Below are positions 38,441-48,605 of a DNA stretch of 64,000 nucleotides, in pieces. Positions within the stretch are counted from its first letter, which is position 1, and each line of letters begins with the position of its first letter. The DNA comes from Burkholderiales bacterium (lineage in GTDB: Bacteria; Pseudomonadota; Gammaproteobacteria; Burkholderiales; SG8-39): NCBI GenBank assembly GCA_027493935.1, contig JAOSJV010000001.1:2131157-2195156 (forward strand), written 5' to 3'. The position numbers were made by a program, and so were the translations under genes. Below the pieces are notes generated by a model. It saw nothing but the letters and a program-made list of their open reading frames with translations, searched no databases and was not told where the DNA came from.

Positions 38441-38796
38441 GGGGACGAGCCAGCCCGTCGAGGCTTTCTCCAGCCTCGTTATGTAGGGCAGCTCGCAAGC
38501 CGCGAAGTGGGGAAGGGCGCCGCGCAGGCGACGCGCCTCACGTATTGTTCAGTAGCTCCTTGTGTGTGTCCTCCGGTCTAGTCGGCGATGGATACCGGGA
38601 CGCGCTTCGGGTCCTTGGTTGTAGATACGGACTCCCACGGAAAAGTGTCGGACTGCCGCGCGGGGGCACGGTACCCGTTGACGCCGGATGACCTTTCATG
38701 AGTCCTTGGTTCTGCGGACAACCCCGGCAAGCGGTCGATGCGACTCCTTCGCATTGAGTATTAGATGTTTCGGAGGCAGTAGCGTATGCTTCACTG
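38441..38796. other. Intergenic region between guaA and chrB, with a possible chrB promoter
   Basis: 356 bases with no convincing gene. Near its end TTAGAT (38761-38766) and TATGCT (38785-38790), spacing 18, could be a promoter. The predicted transcript would start at or next to the chrB ATG (38797), implying a leaderless message or a different true start. No integrase or tRNA seen here. Confidence 0.4.
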
Positions 38797-39741
38797 ATGT
38801 GGAGCGCGCTCTTTCTCACCTTGCCGACGCAGCCCAGCGCCGTGCGCCTGCGCATTTGGCGGGCGCTGAAGTCCCTGGGCTGCGGATCCTTGCGCGATGG
38901 TGTCTATGTCCTGCCCGACGCCCAGGCCGCCTTGTTCGATCCGCTGGCAGCCGAGGTTCGCTCGCACGGTGGCCAGGCCAGCGTGCTCGAGCTGTCGACT
39001 CGTGACGAGGTCCAGCGTGCCGAAGTGCTGGCGCTGTTTGATCGCACCGAGGCCTACGGCCAGTGGCGCTCGGAAGCACAGGCGCTGGCAGCGGCGCTGC
39101 CTGCAATGGAGGAGACCGAGGCACGGCGACGCTGGCGTGGCATCGCCGAGGCGCTGCAGGCGCTCCGGCGCATCGACTACTACCCGGGTTCCGCCGCCGA
39201 GCAGGCGCAGGCCGAGCTCGATGCGCTGCGTCAGGCGCTCGACGCGCGCTTCTCGCGCGGAGAGCCGGTGGCGCAAGCGCCGCACGGCATCCCGCGCCTG
39301 GACCCGCGCAAGTTCAAGGGCAAGCGCTGGGCCACGCGTGCGCGGCCCTGGGTCGACCGGCTGGCCTGCGCCTGGCTGATCCGCCGCTTCATCGATCCCG
39401 AGGCGCATTTCGTCTGGCTCGCCGACCCGGCCGGATCGACCCCCGCACCCCGCGGCGCGCTGGGCTTCGACTACGACGGCGCGCGCTTCACCCACGTCGG
39501 CGCGCGCGTCAGCTTCGAGGTGTTGGCCGCTAGCTTCGGCCTGGATGCGGACCCGCGACTGCAGCGCATCGCCCGCGCCGTGCACTTCCTGGACATCGGC
39601 GGCATCCCGGTGCCCGAGGCGGCGGGGCTGGAAGCCGTGCTGTCCGGCCTGCGCGAGGTCCATGCCGACGACGACGCACTGACCTTGGCGGCGGCGACGG
39701 TGTTCGACGCCCTCCACGCTGCGCCCGGAGCGCCGACATGA
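38797..39741 (+). CDS. chrB: Chromate resistance regulator ChrB
   Basis: Chromate-responsive regulator found upstream of chrA. 314 residues. N-terminal region [32 protein letters not shown] is typical; the C-terminal ChrB domain starts at [33 protein letters not shown], with [20 protein letters not shown]. Overlaps chrA (ATGA). In characterised systems ChrB senses chromate and represses the operon. Confidence 0.93.
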   Translation: MWSALFLTLPTQPSAVRLRIWRALKSLGCGSLRDGVYVLPDAQAALFDPLAAEVRSHGGQASVLELSTRDEVQRAEVLALFDRTEAYGQWRSEAQALAAALPAMEETEARRRWRGIAEALQALRRIDYYPGSAAEQAQAELDALRQALDARFSRGEPVAQAPHGIPRLDPRKFKGKRWATRARPWVDRLACAWLIRRFIDPEAHFVWLADPAGSTPAPRGALGFDYDGARFTHVGARVSFEVLAASFGLDADPRLQRIARAVHFLDIGGIPVPEAAGLEAVLSGLREVHADDDALTLAAATVFDALHAAPGAPT

Positions 39742-41120
39742 GCACTGCCACGACGCCGGCGAGCGACGTCTCGGCCGCCCCGATTTCGGCTCCCGCGGCC
39801 GTGAGCTTTGCCGAGGCCTTCCGCTTCTGGCTCAAGCTCGGCTTCATCAGCTTCGGTGGCCCAGCGGGCCAGATCGCGATCATGCACACCGAGTTGGTCG
39901 AGCGCCGGCGCTGGATCAGCGAGCAGCGCTTCTTGCACGCGCTGAACTACTGCATGTTGCTGCCCGGACCGGAGGCGCAGCAGCTCGCCACCTACATCGG
40001 CTGGCTGATGCACCGCACCTGGGGCGGCATCGTGGCGGGTGCGCTGTTTGTGCTGCCGTCGCTGTTCATCCTGATCGCACTGTCGTGGATCTATTTGCGA
40101 TTCGGCGACGTTCCGTTGGTGGCTGGCGTCTTCTTCGGGTTCAAGCCGGCGGTGACCGCACTCGTGCTGCACGCGGCGCACCGCATCGGCACGCGCGCGC
40201 TGAAGAACCGGTGGATGTGGGGCATCGCGGCGGCGTCGTTCGTCGCCATTTTCGCCTTCGACGCGCCGTTCCCGGCGATCGTGCTTGCAGCCGGGCTGGT
40301 CGGCCACTTCGGCGCCCGACGCTGGCCGCAGGTGTTCGCGCTCGGCGGCGGTCACAGTGGCGCCAAAGCCAGCTACGGCCCGGCGCTGATCGACGACCAC
40401 ACGCCGGCGCCTGTCCACGCGCGTTTCTCGCGCAGCCACCTGGCCAAAGTGCTGGCGGCTGGCGTCGGTCTGTGGCTGCTGGCCATGGCGGCACTGGTCG
40501 CGACGAACGGGCTGCAGGGCACGCTGACACAGATGGGCTGGTTCTTCACCAAGGCTGCGCTGCTCACCTTCGGCGGCGCCTATGCCGTGCTGCCCTATGT
40601 CTACCAGGGCGCGGTCGAGACCCACCAGTGGCTCAGCGGGCCGCAGATGATCGACGGCCTGGCCCTGGGCGAGACGACACCGGGCCCTCTGATCATGGTG
40701 GTGGCTTTCGTCGGCTTCGTTGGCGGCTGGCTGAAGCAGGTGCTGGGCCCGGAGGCGCTGTTCCTAGGCGGCGCGCTGGCTGCCACCGTGGTCACTCTCT
40801 TCACCTTCCTGCCGTCGTTCGTGTTCATCCTGGCTGGCGGGCCGCTGGTCGAGGCCACGCACGGCAAGCTGGGCTTCACGGCACCGCTGTCGGCGATCAC
40901 CGCGGCGGTGGTCGGGGTGATCCTGAACCTGGCGATGTTCTTCGCCTACCACGTGCTCTGGCCGCAGGGCTTCGGCGGGCACTTCGATGTGATGTCGGCA
41001 GCGATCGGTGCCGCCGCCGCGGTGGCGCTGTTCCGCTTCAAGGTCGGCGTGATGCCGCTGCTCGGTGCCTGCGCAGCCGCCGGGCTGATAGTGAGTTGGC
41101 TGCTGCCTCTGTTGCGCTGA
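39738..41120 (+). CDS. chrA: Chromate efflux transporter ChrA
   Basis: Inner-membrane CHR-family transporter exporting chromate. 460 residues with two homologous halves: [21 protein letters not shown] and [15 protein letters not shown] in the first; [19 protein letters not shown] and [18 protein letters not shown] in the second. Around ten membrane segments. Long-chain CHR type. Start overlaps chrB. Intact. Confidence 0.95.
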   Translation: MSTATTPASDVSAAPISAPAAVSFAEAFRFWLKLGFISFGGPAGQIAIMHTELVERRRWISEQRFLHALNYCMLLPGPEAQQLATYIGWLMHRTWGGIVAGALFVLPSLFILIALSWIYLRFGDVPLVAGVFFGFKPAVTALVLHAAHRIGTRALKNRWMWGIAAASFVAIFAFDAPFPAIVLAAGLVGHFGARRWPQVFALGGGHSGAKASYGPALIDDHTPAPVHARFSRSHLAKVLAAGVGLWLLAMAALVATNGLQGTLTQMGWFFTKAALLTFGGAYAVLPYVYQGAVETHQWLSGPQMIDGLALGETTPGPLIMVVAFVGFVGGWLKQVLGPEALFLGGALAATVVTLFTFLPSFVFILAGGPLVEATHGKLGFTAPLSAITAAVVGVILNLAMFFAYHVLWPQGFGGHFDVMSAAIGAAAAVALFRFKVGVMPLLGACAAAGLIVSWLLPLLR

Positions 41121-41130
41121 AGGAGTTCCG

Positions 41131-42050
41131 ATGGACGCACGCATCCTGGACCTGCCGTTCGATCCCGCGGCGTTGCACCGCCTGACGCCCGGCCTGATCA
41201 CCAGCCACCACCAGAACAACTACGGCGGCGCGGTGAAGCGGCTCAATGCGATCCGAGCCCAGCTCGCGACCACGGCGTTCACCACCGTTCCCGGCTTCCA
41301 GCTCAACGGCCTCAAGCGCGAGGAGCTGATCGCCACCAACTCGATGCTGCTGCACGAGTTGTACTTCGGCAGCCTGGTGGTGACGGCGTGACGATGGAGC
41401 CGGCGATGAAGCTCGCTCTGGACGCCAATTTCGGCAGCGTCGAGCGCTGGCGCGAGGAGTTCATTGCCATGGGCAAGGCCTTGGGCGGGGGCTCGGGCTG
41501 GGTGCTGCTGGTGTTCCAGCCGCGCGAGGGCACGCTGGTCAACCAGTGGGCCGCCGATCACACCCATGCGGTGGCCGGCGGCGTGCCGATCCTGGCGCTG
41601 GACATGTACGAGCATGCGTATCACATGGACTACGGCGCCGCGGCGGGTGCCTACGTCGATGCATTCATGGACAACATCGACTGGGCTGCGGTCTACGGGC
41701 GCTACCAGCAGGCCGTACACGCCGCCAGCGAGCCGTTCGGCGCAAGCCAGGACGAAATCGGCGACGCGCTGGTGTTCGACGTGCGTCGCGCCGGTGTCTA
41801 CGAGCAGGCACGCACCATGATCCCCGGTGCGCGCTGGTGCGACCCGGCCGCGGTCGGCACCTGGTCCGCGGAATTGCCCGGCGATCGCGAACTGGTCGTG
41901 TACTGCGTCTACGGTCACGAGGTCGGCCGCGCCACCGCGATGCGGCTGCGGGCCGCGGGTCTGAACGCACGCTACCTGCGTGGCGGCATCGATGGCTGGC
42001 AGGCGGCGGGTCGACCCGTGGTCGACAAGCCTGCGCCCGAGACGCCATGA
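41131..42050 (+). CDS. chrC: Iron/manganese superoxide dismutase-rhodanese fusion (ChrC-ChrE-like; one frameshift)
   Basis: ATG 41131, 10 bases after chrA. Residues 1-200: Fe/Mn superoxide dismutase fold with GLITSHHQNNYGGAVKRL and NSMLLHELYFGSL (metal-ligand histidines), DANFGSVERWREEF, and the later DMYEHAYHMDYG (Asp and His ligands). Residues 210-300: rhodanese domain, with VFDVRRAGVYEQARTMIPGA and active-site loop YCVYGHEVGR, then LRGGIDGWQAAG. A missing G near 41375 breaks the frame at SLGGDGVTMEPAM; corrected length is about 306. In Cupriavidus these are separate genes (chrC, chrE); here they form one polypeptide. Confidence 0.85.
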
Positions 42051-43083
42051 GCGCCGCGCTCGCTCCGAAGGTCGCGCTGCTGTATCCCGGCGATCGGGCC
42101 GCCCGCGACCGTGCCGACCCCGCGGCGAGCCGCTTCACGGCGTTGTTCGAGGCCCTGGCTGCCGCCGGCGTGAACGCCGAGCCTGCCGTCTATCACGACG
42201 ACTTCGCCGACGAGGTGATGGCTCAGCTGCGTGGCGTGCGGGTCGTCCTGGTGTGGTGCAACCCGATCGAGGACGGCCGCCGGCGCGACCGGCTCGATGC
42301 GCTGCTGCGCGAGGTGGCGAGTGCGGGCGTGCTCGTCAGCGCGCATCCCGACGCGATCCAGCGCCTGGGCACCAAGGACGTGCTGTTCGAGACCCGCGAC
42401 CTGCCATTCGGCAGCGACGTGCACCGCATCGACAGCCTGGCGCAACTGGCGTCGGAACTGCCGCAGCGCCTGCGGTCCGGCGCGCGCGTGCTCAAGCAGC
42501 ATCGTGGCCACAGCGGCATCGGCGTGTGGCGCGTCGAGCAGTCCGGCGACGGCGCGCTGACAGTGCAACATGCCCAGCGCGGCAGCGTGCCGCAGCGCAT
42601 GGATCTGGCTGCCTTGAAGGCGATGCTGTCGCCTTACTTCGAGCTTCCGCCTGCGGCGGCCACATGATCGACCAAGCCTGGCAGCCGCGGCTGGCCGAAG
42701 GCATGGTGCGCGCCTATCTGGTCGAGGACCGTGTGGCCGGCTTTGGCGTCCAGGCCGTGAACGCCTTGCATCCCGATGCGCCGCTGCCGGGGCCGCGTCT
42801 GTACCACGGACCTGAACTGCCGGAGTTCCAGGCGCTGAAGCGGCAATTGGAGTCGAGCTGGATTACGCTGCTGCGCGAGCGAGTCGGCTTGGCGCGCGAC
42901 CGGCTGCCGCTGCTGTGGGACTGCGACTTCATGCTGGGCGAGGGGACGGCCGACGGCGCGCCGCGATTCGTGCTTTGCGAGATCAACGTCAGCAGTGTGT
43001 CGCCGTTCCCGCCGTCAGCAATCACGCCGCTGGTAGAGGCCGTGCGGCGCCATGTCAGTTTGCCAGCGAGGAACCAATCATGA
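42047..43083 (+). CDS. Cj0069-like/ATP-grasp-like protein of chromate clusters (split by a frameshift)
   Basis: ATG 42047 overlaps the previous stop. First part: KVALLYPGDRAARDRADP, VRVVLVWCNPIEDGRRRDRL, VSAHPDAIQRLGTKDVLFETRD and VLKQHRGHSGIGVWRVE, which look ATP-grasp-like. The frame ends at 42667 while GHMIDQAWQPRLAEGMVRAYL continues in another frame to 43083 (LCEINVSSVSPFPPSA). One missing base in 42640-42660 would join them to about 345 residues. An ATG at 42664 overlaps the stop (ATGA), so two coupled genes is the alternative. Catalytic activity unknown; I recall such genes beside chrA. Confidence 0.6.
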
Positions 43084-44012
43084 TTGCACGCGGTACCGTG
43101 GCCCAGCTGTTGGCCGCACTGCTTGTTGCTCAGGCTTTCGTGGTCGAGGCTGTCGAGGTCCGCTTCCAGCGCGTGGCAGAGAACGTCTACGCGCATGTCG
43201 GCGACATCGGCGCACGCAGCGTCGCCAACGAAGGGCTCAACGCCAACCTCGGCCTGGTGGTGACGCCCGCGGGTGCGGTGCTCATCGACAGCGGCGCCAC
43301 GTTCCGCAGCGCCCGCGACATCCACGCGGCGATCCGCAAGGTGACCGAGCAGCCCGTGCGCTGGGTCATCAACACCGGCGGCCAGGACCACCGCTGGCTA
43401 GGCAATGGCTACTTCGAGGCCCAGGGCGCCGAACTCATCGCCCATGCGACCGCCGTGCCGGACATGCGCGCGCGCGGCGGCGATCAGCTTGCGGCGCTGC
43501 GCACGCTGCTCGGCCCGGCCGCGGAGGGCACTGTGCCCACGCTGCCGAAGCGCCTGCTGGAGGGCCCGGAGTCGCGCCTGGAACTCGGCGGCACGGTGTT
43601 CGAGTTCCGCCACCGCGGCGGCGGTCACACGCCGGGCGACATGATGGTCTGGCTGCCACAGGCGCATGTGGCGTTTGCCGGTGACATCGTCTACGTGGAC
43701 CGCCTGCTGGCCGTGCTGCCGGTCAGCAGCACCCGGGCCTGGCTGGACGCATTCGCAGCTCTGGAGCAGTGGGCACCGAAGCGCATCGTGCCGGGCCACG
43801 GCGGGGTCACCGACTTGGCTGCGGCGCGCAGCCAGACCCGTGCCTACCTTGTGGCCCTGCGTGCGCACATGAAACGCGCGGTCGAGGAGGGCGTCGACAT
43901 CAGCGATGCGGTGAAGTCGTTCGACGCGAAGCCGTTCCTGCACTTGTCGAACGCGGCTGAACTGAATCCAGGCAACGCCAGCCGCACCTACCTCGAAGTT
44001 GAGCGCGAATGA
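43080..44012 (+). CDS. Metallo-beta-lactamase-fold protein with altered metal motif
   Basis: ATG 43080 overlaps the previous stop (ATGA). 310 residues with a signal-like start (VAQLLAALLVAQAFVVEAVE). The fold is visible: ANLGLVVTPAGAVLIDSGAT, then INTGGQDHRWLGNGYF where HxHxDH is expected (only DH remains), HRGGGHTPGDMMVWLP, FAGDIVYVDR and IVPGHGG. Several later ligands survive but the first two histidines are replaced. Probably exported. Last gene of the chromate operon; possible role in redox or thiol detoxification is inference. Confidence 0.78.
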   Translation: MIARGTVAQLLAALLVAQAFVVEAVEVRFQRVAENVYAHVGDIGARSVANEGLNANLGLVVTPAGAVLIDSGATFRSARDIHAAIRKVTEQPVRWVINTGGQDHRWLGNGYFEAQGAELIAHATAVPDMRARGGDQLAALRTLLGPAAEGTVPTLPKRLLEGPESRLELGGTVFEFRHRGGGHTPGDMMVWLPQAHVAFAGDIVYVDRLLAVLPVSSTRAWLDAFAALEQWAPKRIVPGHGGVTDLAAARSQTRAYLVALRAHMKRAVEEGVDISDAVKSFDAKPFLHLSNAAELNPGNASRTYLEVERE

Positions 44013-44869
44013 CTTGCTGACGGGCTCCGCAGGCGCCCGGGGCTGGGCGGTGCCGAGCTCGTGCTCGATCAATGCTGGTGTGCATGTCCATCATCACTGG
44101 GTGGACCGTGACGGTGTCAGAGCCTGCTGGCAATCCCAGGATGGCATCCGCGATCCTGTGCTGCGGCGTGCAGTCGACGGACTACCGGGACGACGCGCGT
44201 CGCAAGTAGCGCCCGGAGAGGAGCGACAATCGTGCGGTGCTCGTGCGCGGATGGACGTTGCGTTCGCCTGGCGATGCGTGGGAACCTGAAGGCTGATCGT
44301 CTAGGGTTGGGGCGCTGCGTGAGGGCGGCGGCGCTTTGACGGTAAAAATATTGGCGAAAAGACTCGATGCGACAATGACTTATGTGGTTTGATGCCGGCG
44401 TCTTCTTGCTGTCCCCTCAAGGGGGCAAATCGTCTGCTCAAGCGTCAGAGGTTGCATGCGAAGAACCGATAGACCGCGATAGATCTCGAAAGCTGGCCAT
44501 CGTGGACGCGCCGACTGTCCTCGATAGATCTCGATTGATGGTGAAAGCTGCGCTTGGGGATCCCAGTCAAAATGACGGTAAGGATGACGGTAAAACTCAG
44601 GCGTTACGAGCCGAGCATCAAGTCCGACAAGGACTTACCGAAGCTGTTGATGATTGAGTGGGAGTAGGGGCGCTTTCCGGCTTGACGAACGCTCGCCGGT
44701 CTATCGACTTCATCGATGCCTGTTTGTGGGAACAGACATCCTTTTCGTAACGCACTTGCCGGGCGGGTTGCCCAGCAGGCGGAGCGATACTTTCGTACGT
44801 ACCGTAGGATTTCCTATTCTTAGGGAGCCGCCCTCCCGTCGTGCAGTACTGTTACGGCAATTCCGTGCT
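44013..44869. other. Non-coding, repeat-bearing region after the chromate operon
   Basis: No gene supported by homology. A 91-codon frame (44382-44657) looks spurious. Short repeats stand out: TGACGGTAA at 44337, 44573 and 44585, and CGATAGATCTCGA at 44477 and 44522. Local base composition is less GC-rich than the flanks. The att-like repeat (44596-44664) lies here. Confidence 0.5.
44596..44664 (+). repeat. 69-bp repeat, copy A, ending in the guaA-like core
   Basis: Aligns without gaps to 60200-60268 at about 55 of 69 positions (hand count). The final 13 bases match the end of guaA with one change. In one frame both copies encode a related peptide ending DLP..LMIEWE; here a stop (TAG) follows. 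A short frame from ATG 44573 would give about 31 residues ending at this stop. Likely an island end or attachment-site arm. Confidence 0.55.
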
Positions 44870-45586
44870 TCATTTTCGCTGATTCTGCGGGCATCCATCC
44901 CTGGTCCAGCGGCGCAGGGCATTGATAGTCGCCGCGTCCATCGAGGCGGTGGCGGGCCCGTCGTAATAACCGAGTGCTCGAAGGAACCGCTGTGAAGTGC
45001 GCGGTGTGGTCACCCCCAACGACATCGATGCAAGGCGGTCATCCATGGACTCCTGGACTCGCTCCAAGCGGCAGTAGACATTAGCGCGGTTGTTGTAGCC
45101 GTTAACGAAGTCCGGTTTAAGCCGTATGGCCTCCGAGTAGTGGGACACAGCAGCGTCGAAGTTCCCTCGAGACTCCTCAGCCACTCCGAGGTTGTAGGGT
45201 ATTCGATGATCACTTTCGTCGATCTGCCGCGCGTGCTTGAGATCTCCGAGCCCGCGAACGAAATCGCCGAGCTTGACGTAGGCGTTGCCTCGAATCATGT
45301 ACCCGACAGGGTTCTTGGGATCGAGCTTGATTGCGAGGTCATAATCGACAATAGCCTTTCGGTACTCGCCGATCTGCTCGTAGGCCAACGCTCGGTTGAC
45401 GAAGACCCACGCCTCCGGATACCCGCCGATCCGCTTCCCGTGCTCGATAACGGCCGTACACCCACGAATGACTCGCGCCGCGTCGCCTTCCCTTCGGCAA
45501 TCTCGAACCGGGTCCTGCTGAGCAACGCTGCTTTGTGGTGACAGCAACGCGACGAATGCGACAGTCACCACGCGTGCCATGTTCAT
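44870..45586 (-). CDS. Secreted TPR protein with a peptidoglycan-binding-like C-terminus
   Basis: 238 residues from ATG 45586 (an in-frame ATG at 45580 is also possible). Signal peptide (VVTVAFVALLSPQSSVAQQ). At least three tetratricopeptide repeats: AWVFVNRALAYEQIGEYRKA, PVGYMIRGNAYVKLGDF, YNLGVAEESRGNFDAAV and NGYNNRANVYCRLERV. The end, FLRALGYYDGPATASMDAAT, resembles half of a PG_binding_1 domain. Less GC-rich than the backbone. Function unknown. Confidence 0.75.
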   Translation of the reverse strand: MNMARVVTVAFVALLSPQSSVAQQDPVRDCRREGDAARVIRGCTAVIEHGKRIGGYPEAWVFVNRALAYEQIGEYRKAIVDYDLAIKLDPKNPVGYMIRGNAYVKLGDFVRGLGDLKHARQIDESDHRIPYNLGVAEESRGNFDAAVSHYSEAIRLKPDFVNGYNNRANVYCRLERVQESMDDRLASMSLGVTTPRTSQRFLRALGYYDGPATASMDAATINALRRWTRDGCPQNQRK

Positions 45587-46044
45587 GGCAATCGAGATTG
45601 CCCCGGAATTCGGAGCAAGCAGAGTTCTATGACGGGCGACATCCTACTCGACTTGTCCGCATCGAGATCACCGGCGCGATGATCAAATGGCGAAGCCGAG
45701 GGAGCGAGCACACCGAGTGCGTGTGACCTCGCCTTCACTCGTGAAGGTAGCGCGACACGCACCGTCAGCAACTGCGACAAGGGTGTCCAGCGGGTGGGCG
45801 AATGACAGCCCCCTTGACACGCTTTCCTTCAGACTGATCGGGCCGCGGGGCGGTATGTGGCGGCGTGCCTTGTTGTTGATCATGCACATAGGAAGAATAA
45901 ACGCCCTTGCCCCCGCCGGTCAATTTGCGATCCCGCGCCTCATCCGCAAGTCACGCCGCCTGTTCGGCCCGCTGACCGCGTCGCATCCAGCCCGCATCGC
46001 ACGGTGATCCACGAAATTCCACCCGCCCCATCGCCTTTGCCCTG
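45587..46044. other. Intergenic region, no gene recognised
   Basis: 458 bases between the divergent TPR gene and the IS91-type remnant. Several short frames exist on both strands but none has recognisable protein character. Nothing else seen. Confidence 0.5.
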
Positions 46045-46410
46045 CCTGTGTCGTGCGTGGGGCAACTGATCCGCATCCACGGCGTGCTTGCGCCCAGTGC
46101 CCGGCTGCGGGCTGAGATCGTGCCGGCCCGGCACAGAACGACAGTGTGCCCGCGGACGAACGCGCGCACGGCGCGCTGGCGCGCATCGGCTGGGTGCCGT
46201 TTCCAATGCGCCTGTCCGGCATTGATCTCGAACACTGCGCCCAGTGTGGCGCCGAATTCAAGATCGGCGCCGCCATCGGAGAGCCCGCGGTGATGGTCAG
46301 GATATTCACGCGCCCGGGCGTGCCTGCGAGAGCCCGGCCGCGCTCACCGGCGCGGCCGCCGGCCTGCTCCAGGCCGCCTGATCCTCGATGCAGGAACGGC
46401 TCTGCAACGG
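46045..46410 (+). pseudogene. IS91-type transposase C-terminal remnant (copy 1)
   Basis: Disrupted fragments of an IS91-family transposase: QLIRIHGVLAPSARLRAEIVP, RIGWVPFPMRLSGIDLEHCAQCG, then FKIGAAIGEPAVMVRIFTRPG and PARARPRSP. The CxxC pair and the P-A-V-x-x-x-I-x-T pattern match the end of these transposases. Frameshifts and a stop separate the blocks. No N-terminal part is present. A related remnant lies at 53262. Confidence 0.6.
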
Positions 46411-46639
46411 GGCGTCGATCCGGTGTGATCCGCGCGCGCATGTGACGCTCAGCGCGCGTCCAAAACAGCCTCGACGGGTCGACGTCGGGACCGGAAAATC
46501 CGCGCGTGCGGGGGACTGCCGCAAGACACCGCGCGATTCGCCGCTTCTCGGGCCGGTGACATAGTCGCGCACGGAGGACAGGGTGGTTTGAATGTCCTAT
46601 ACGAGTCTTGGGTCATCGTCGCCGGACCGGGCGGGGCGG

Positions 46640-47180
46640 CAGGGCGGCAGGGCTGCCGGTTGACGGCCCGGATCACCAGGCTAGACAAGGACCGATCGCA
46701 AAATTTCCTGAGCAGCATCACGATTCACGCGAGTTGCGCGAAACCGAGGAAGTTCGAAGCATAGTACTCCCAGTGGGCCGGAAGGCGGCGCGTCCATTGC
46801 AACCGCGCAAAGGACCGCTCGCCGATCCGGCAGTGCGTATGACGGCGCAGCATGCGTGCATCCTGGTGCTGGAGCTTGCGAGTGGATCGATGTACAGCTA
46901 TGACCTTGCGCTGACACCTCACGCTCGCATCGGCGCTGAAAGCGCCGATGCACCGCCGCGTGGTTCGGGCATCACTGCACAAGCAGCCGCCACCGCGCGC
47001 CGTTGTCTATAGAGTCCACCGCACTGGTTCGAGCACGTCGCGCGTGGGCAAGGGTTCTCGACGAGGGCGACCTGCGGCGATGTTCTCCTCGGGAAAGTGC
47101 TTTCGGATCCGCTCCCGCTGACCGTCGCTCAAGCGATGCACCAGTGCGAATATAGGAACCCACATTCGTCGCCTCAGCGG
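46640..47180 (-). pseudogene. IS5-type transposase remnant with internal deletion
   Basis: On the minus strand an N-terminal piece (HRLSDGQRERIRKHFPEENIAAGRP, ending VLEPVRWTL, 47180-47010) is followed at once by a C-terminal piece (IGERSFARLQWTRRLPAHWEYYASNFLGFAQLA). The codon after LA is TGA where this family usually has Cys, then IVMLLRKF continues. The DDE catalytic middle is missing. Clearly a dead element. Confidence 0.65.
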
Positions 47181-47368
47181 TTTTGGAAGAGGTTCTAGCA
47201 AAAATCCATTCACTAGTGCAGGATTAGGAACGCTGCGCGGGCCGCCGGTTGCGGCGGCCCGCGCACCGGGACCGACAGCGCTGCATTTCGCCGGGAGGCG
47301 GACCGACACGGCAGGTAATCGCACCCTTACTTGTCATTCATCGCGTTTGTTCTATGGAGGAGTCACAC

Positions 47369-48556
47369 ATGCCCATTTCGGGACTTTCCCTGCTGTCGTT
47401 CGGGCGCCGTGCCGCGGGCATCGCCGCGGCCGCGACGCTCGCTGTCGCTGCAGCCGCGGCCCACTCGGCCGAGTCGATCAAGATCGGGCTGGTGGCGGCC
47501 CTGTCCGGGCCCTCGGCCCAGTCGGGCGAGGCCATCACTCGCGGTCTCACCATCGCCATCGACCAGATCAACGCCAAGGGCGGCGTCCTAGGCCGGAAGC
47601 TGGAGCTCATCCGCCGCGACGACGAGTCGAGCCCGCCCAAAGGCGTCACCGCCGCGCGCGAGCTGATCTTCAAGGAGAAGGTGACGGCGCTGTTCGGCGG
47701 CCTGGACACCCGGTCTCCCTCGCGATCGTGCCGATCGTCAACAAGGAGAAGGTGCCCTTGATGGGCGTGTGGGCGGCCGGTACGCCGATCACTCGCAACG
47801 GGGCGAACCCGAACTACGTGTTCCGCGTCTCCGCCGTCGACATCCTGGTCGACGAGGCGCTGCTCAAGTACGCGCAGAAGAAATTCGGCGCGAAGAAGCC
47901 GGGCCTGATCCTCATCAACAACCCGTGGGGCGAGTCCAACGAGAAGGGCCTGAAGTCGGTGGCCCAGAAGACGCGGATCGAGATCGCAGGCATAGAGAAG
48001 TTCGAGGCGAACGACGTGGACGTCGTGCCGCAGCTCACCCGGCTCAAGAACGCGGGCGCGGACGCGCTGATCCTGGTGGCCAACGCCGCGCCCGGCGCGC
48101 AGGTGATGAAGGCGCGCGAGCGCATGGGGTGGAGCGTGCCGGTAGTCTCCCCACTGGGGCATTTCCGGCGGCCGGTTTCCCGAGCTCGCCGGGCCTAGCG
48201 CGGGCGACGCGCACTTCGTCCAGACCTACAGCTTCTTCGGAAAACAGAGCGAGACCGGGCAGCGACTGCTCGACGAGATGAAGAAGCGCTACAACCTCAA
48301 GGGGCCGGAGGAGATCTTCTCCCCTGTCGGCACCGCCAACGCCTATGACGCGATGCACCTGCTGGCCGCGGCGATCGCCAAGGCGGGCAGCACCGACGGC
48401 GACGCGATCCGTAAGGCGCTGGAATCGATCGAGGAGCACAAGGGCCTGATCAAGACCTACGTGAAGCCGTTCACGGTCGGGAACCACGACGCGCTGGGCC
48501 CGGACGACTATCTGATGGTCCGCTTCGAAGGCAAGCGGATCGTGCCGGTCAACTGA
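47369..48556 (+). CDS. Branched-chain-type ABC transporter substrate-binding protein (two frameshifts)
   Basis: Periplasmic LivJ-like receptor. ATG 47369 with a GGAGGAG site. Signal peptide (GIAAAATLAVAAAAAHSAES), then IKIGLVAALSGPSAQSGEAI, GGVLGRKLELI and the receptor fold to IVPVN. One C is missing near 47712 (GLDTPVSLAIVPIV) and one C is extra near 48150 (VVSHWGISGGRFPELAG); the two compensate. About 395 residues. Substrate unknown; linked amidohydrolase suggests a nitrogen compound. Confidence 0.88.
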
Positions 48557-48605
48557 CCGTCGCCGCCCGCCGCTCGGGCGGCGGGCTGCGCCGACGTTCT
48601 CCTCG

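Noticed and set aside
44382..44657. 91-residue protein in an open frame after the chromate operon
   Set aside because: No recognisable domain, no ribosome binding site, and it overlaps repeat elements in another frame.
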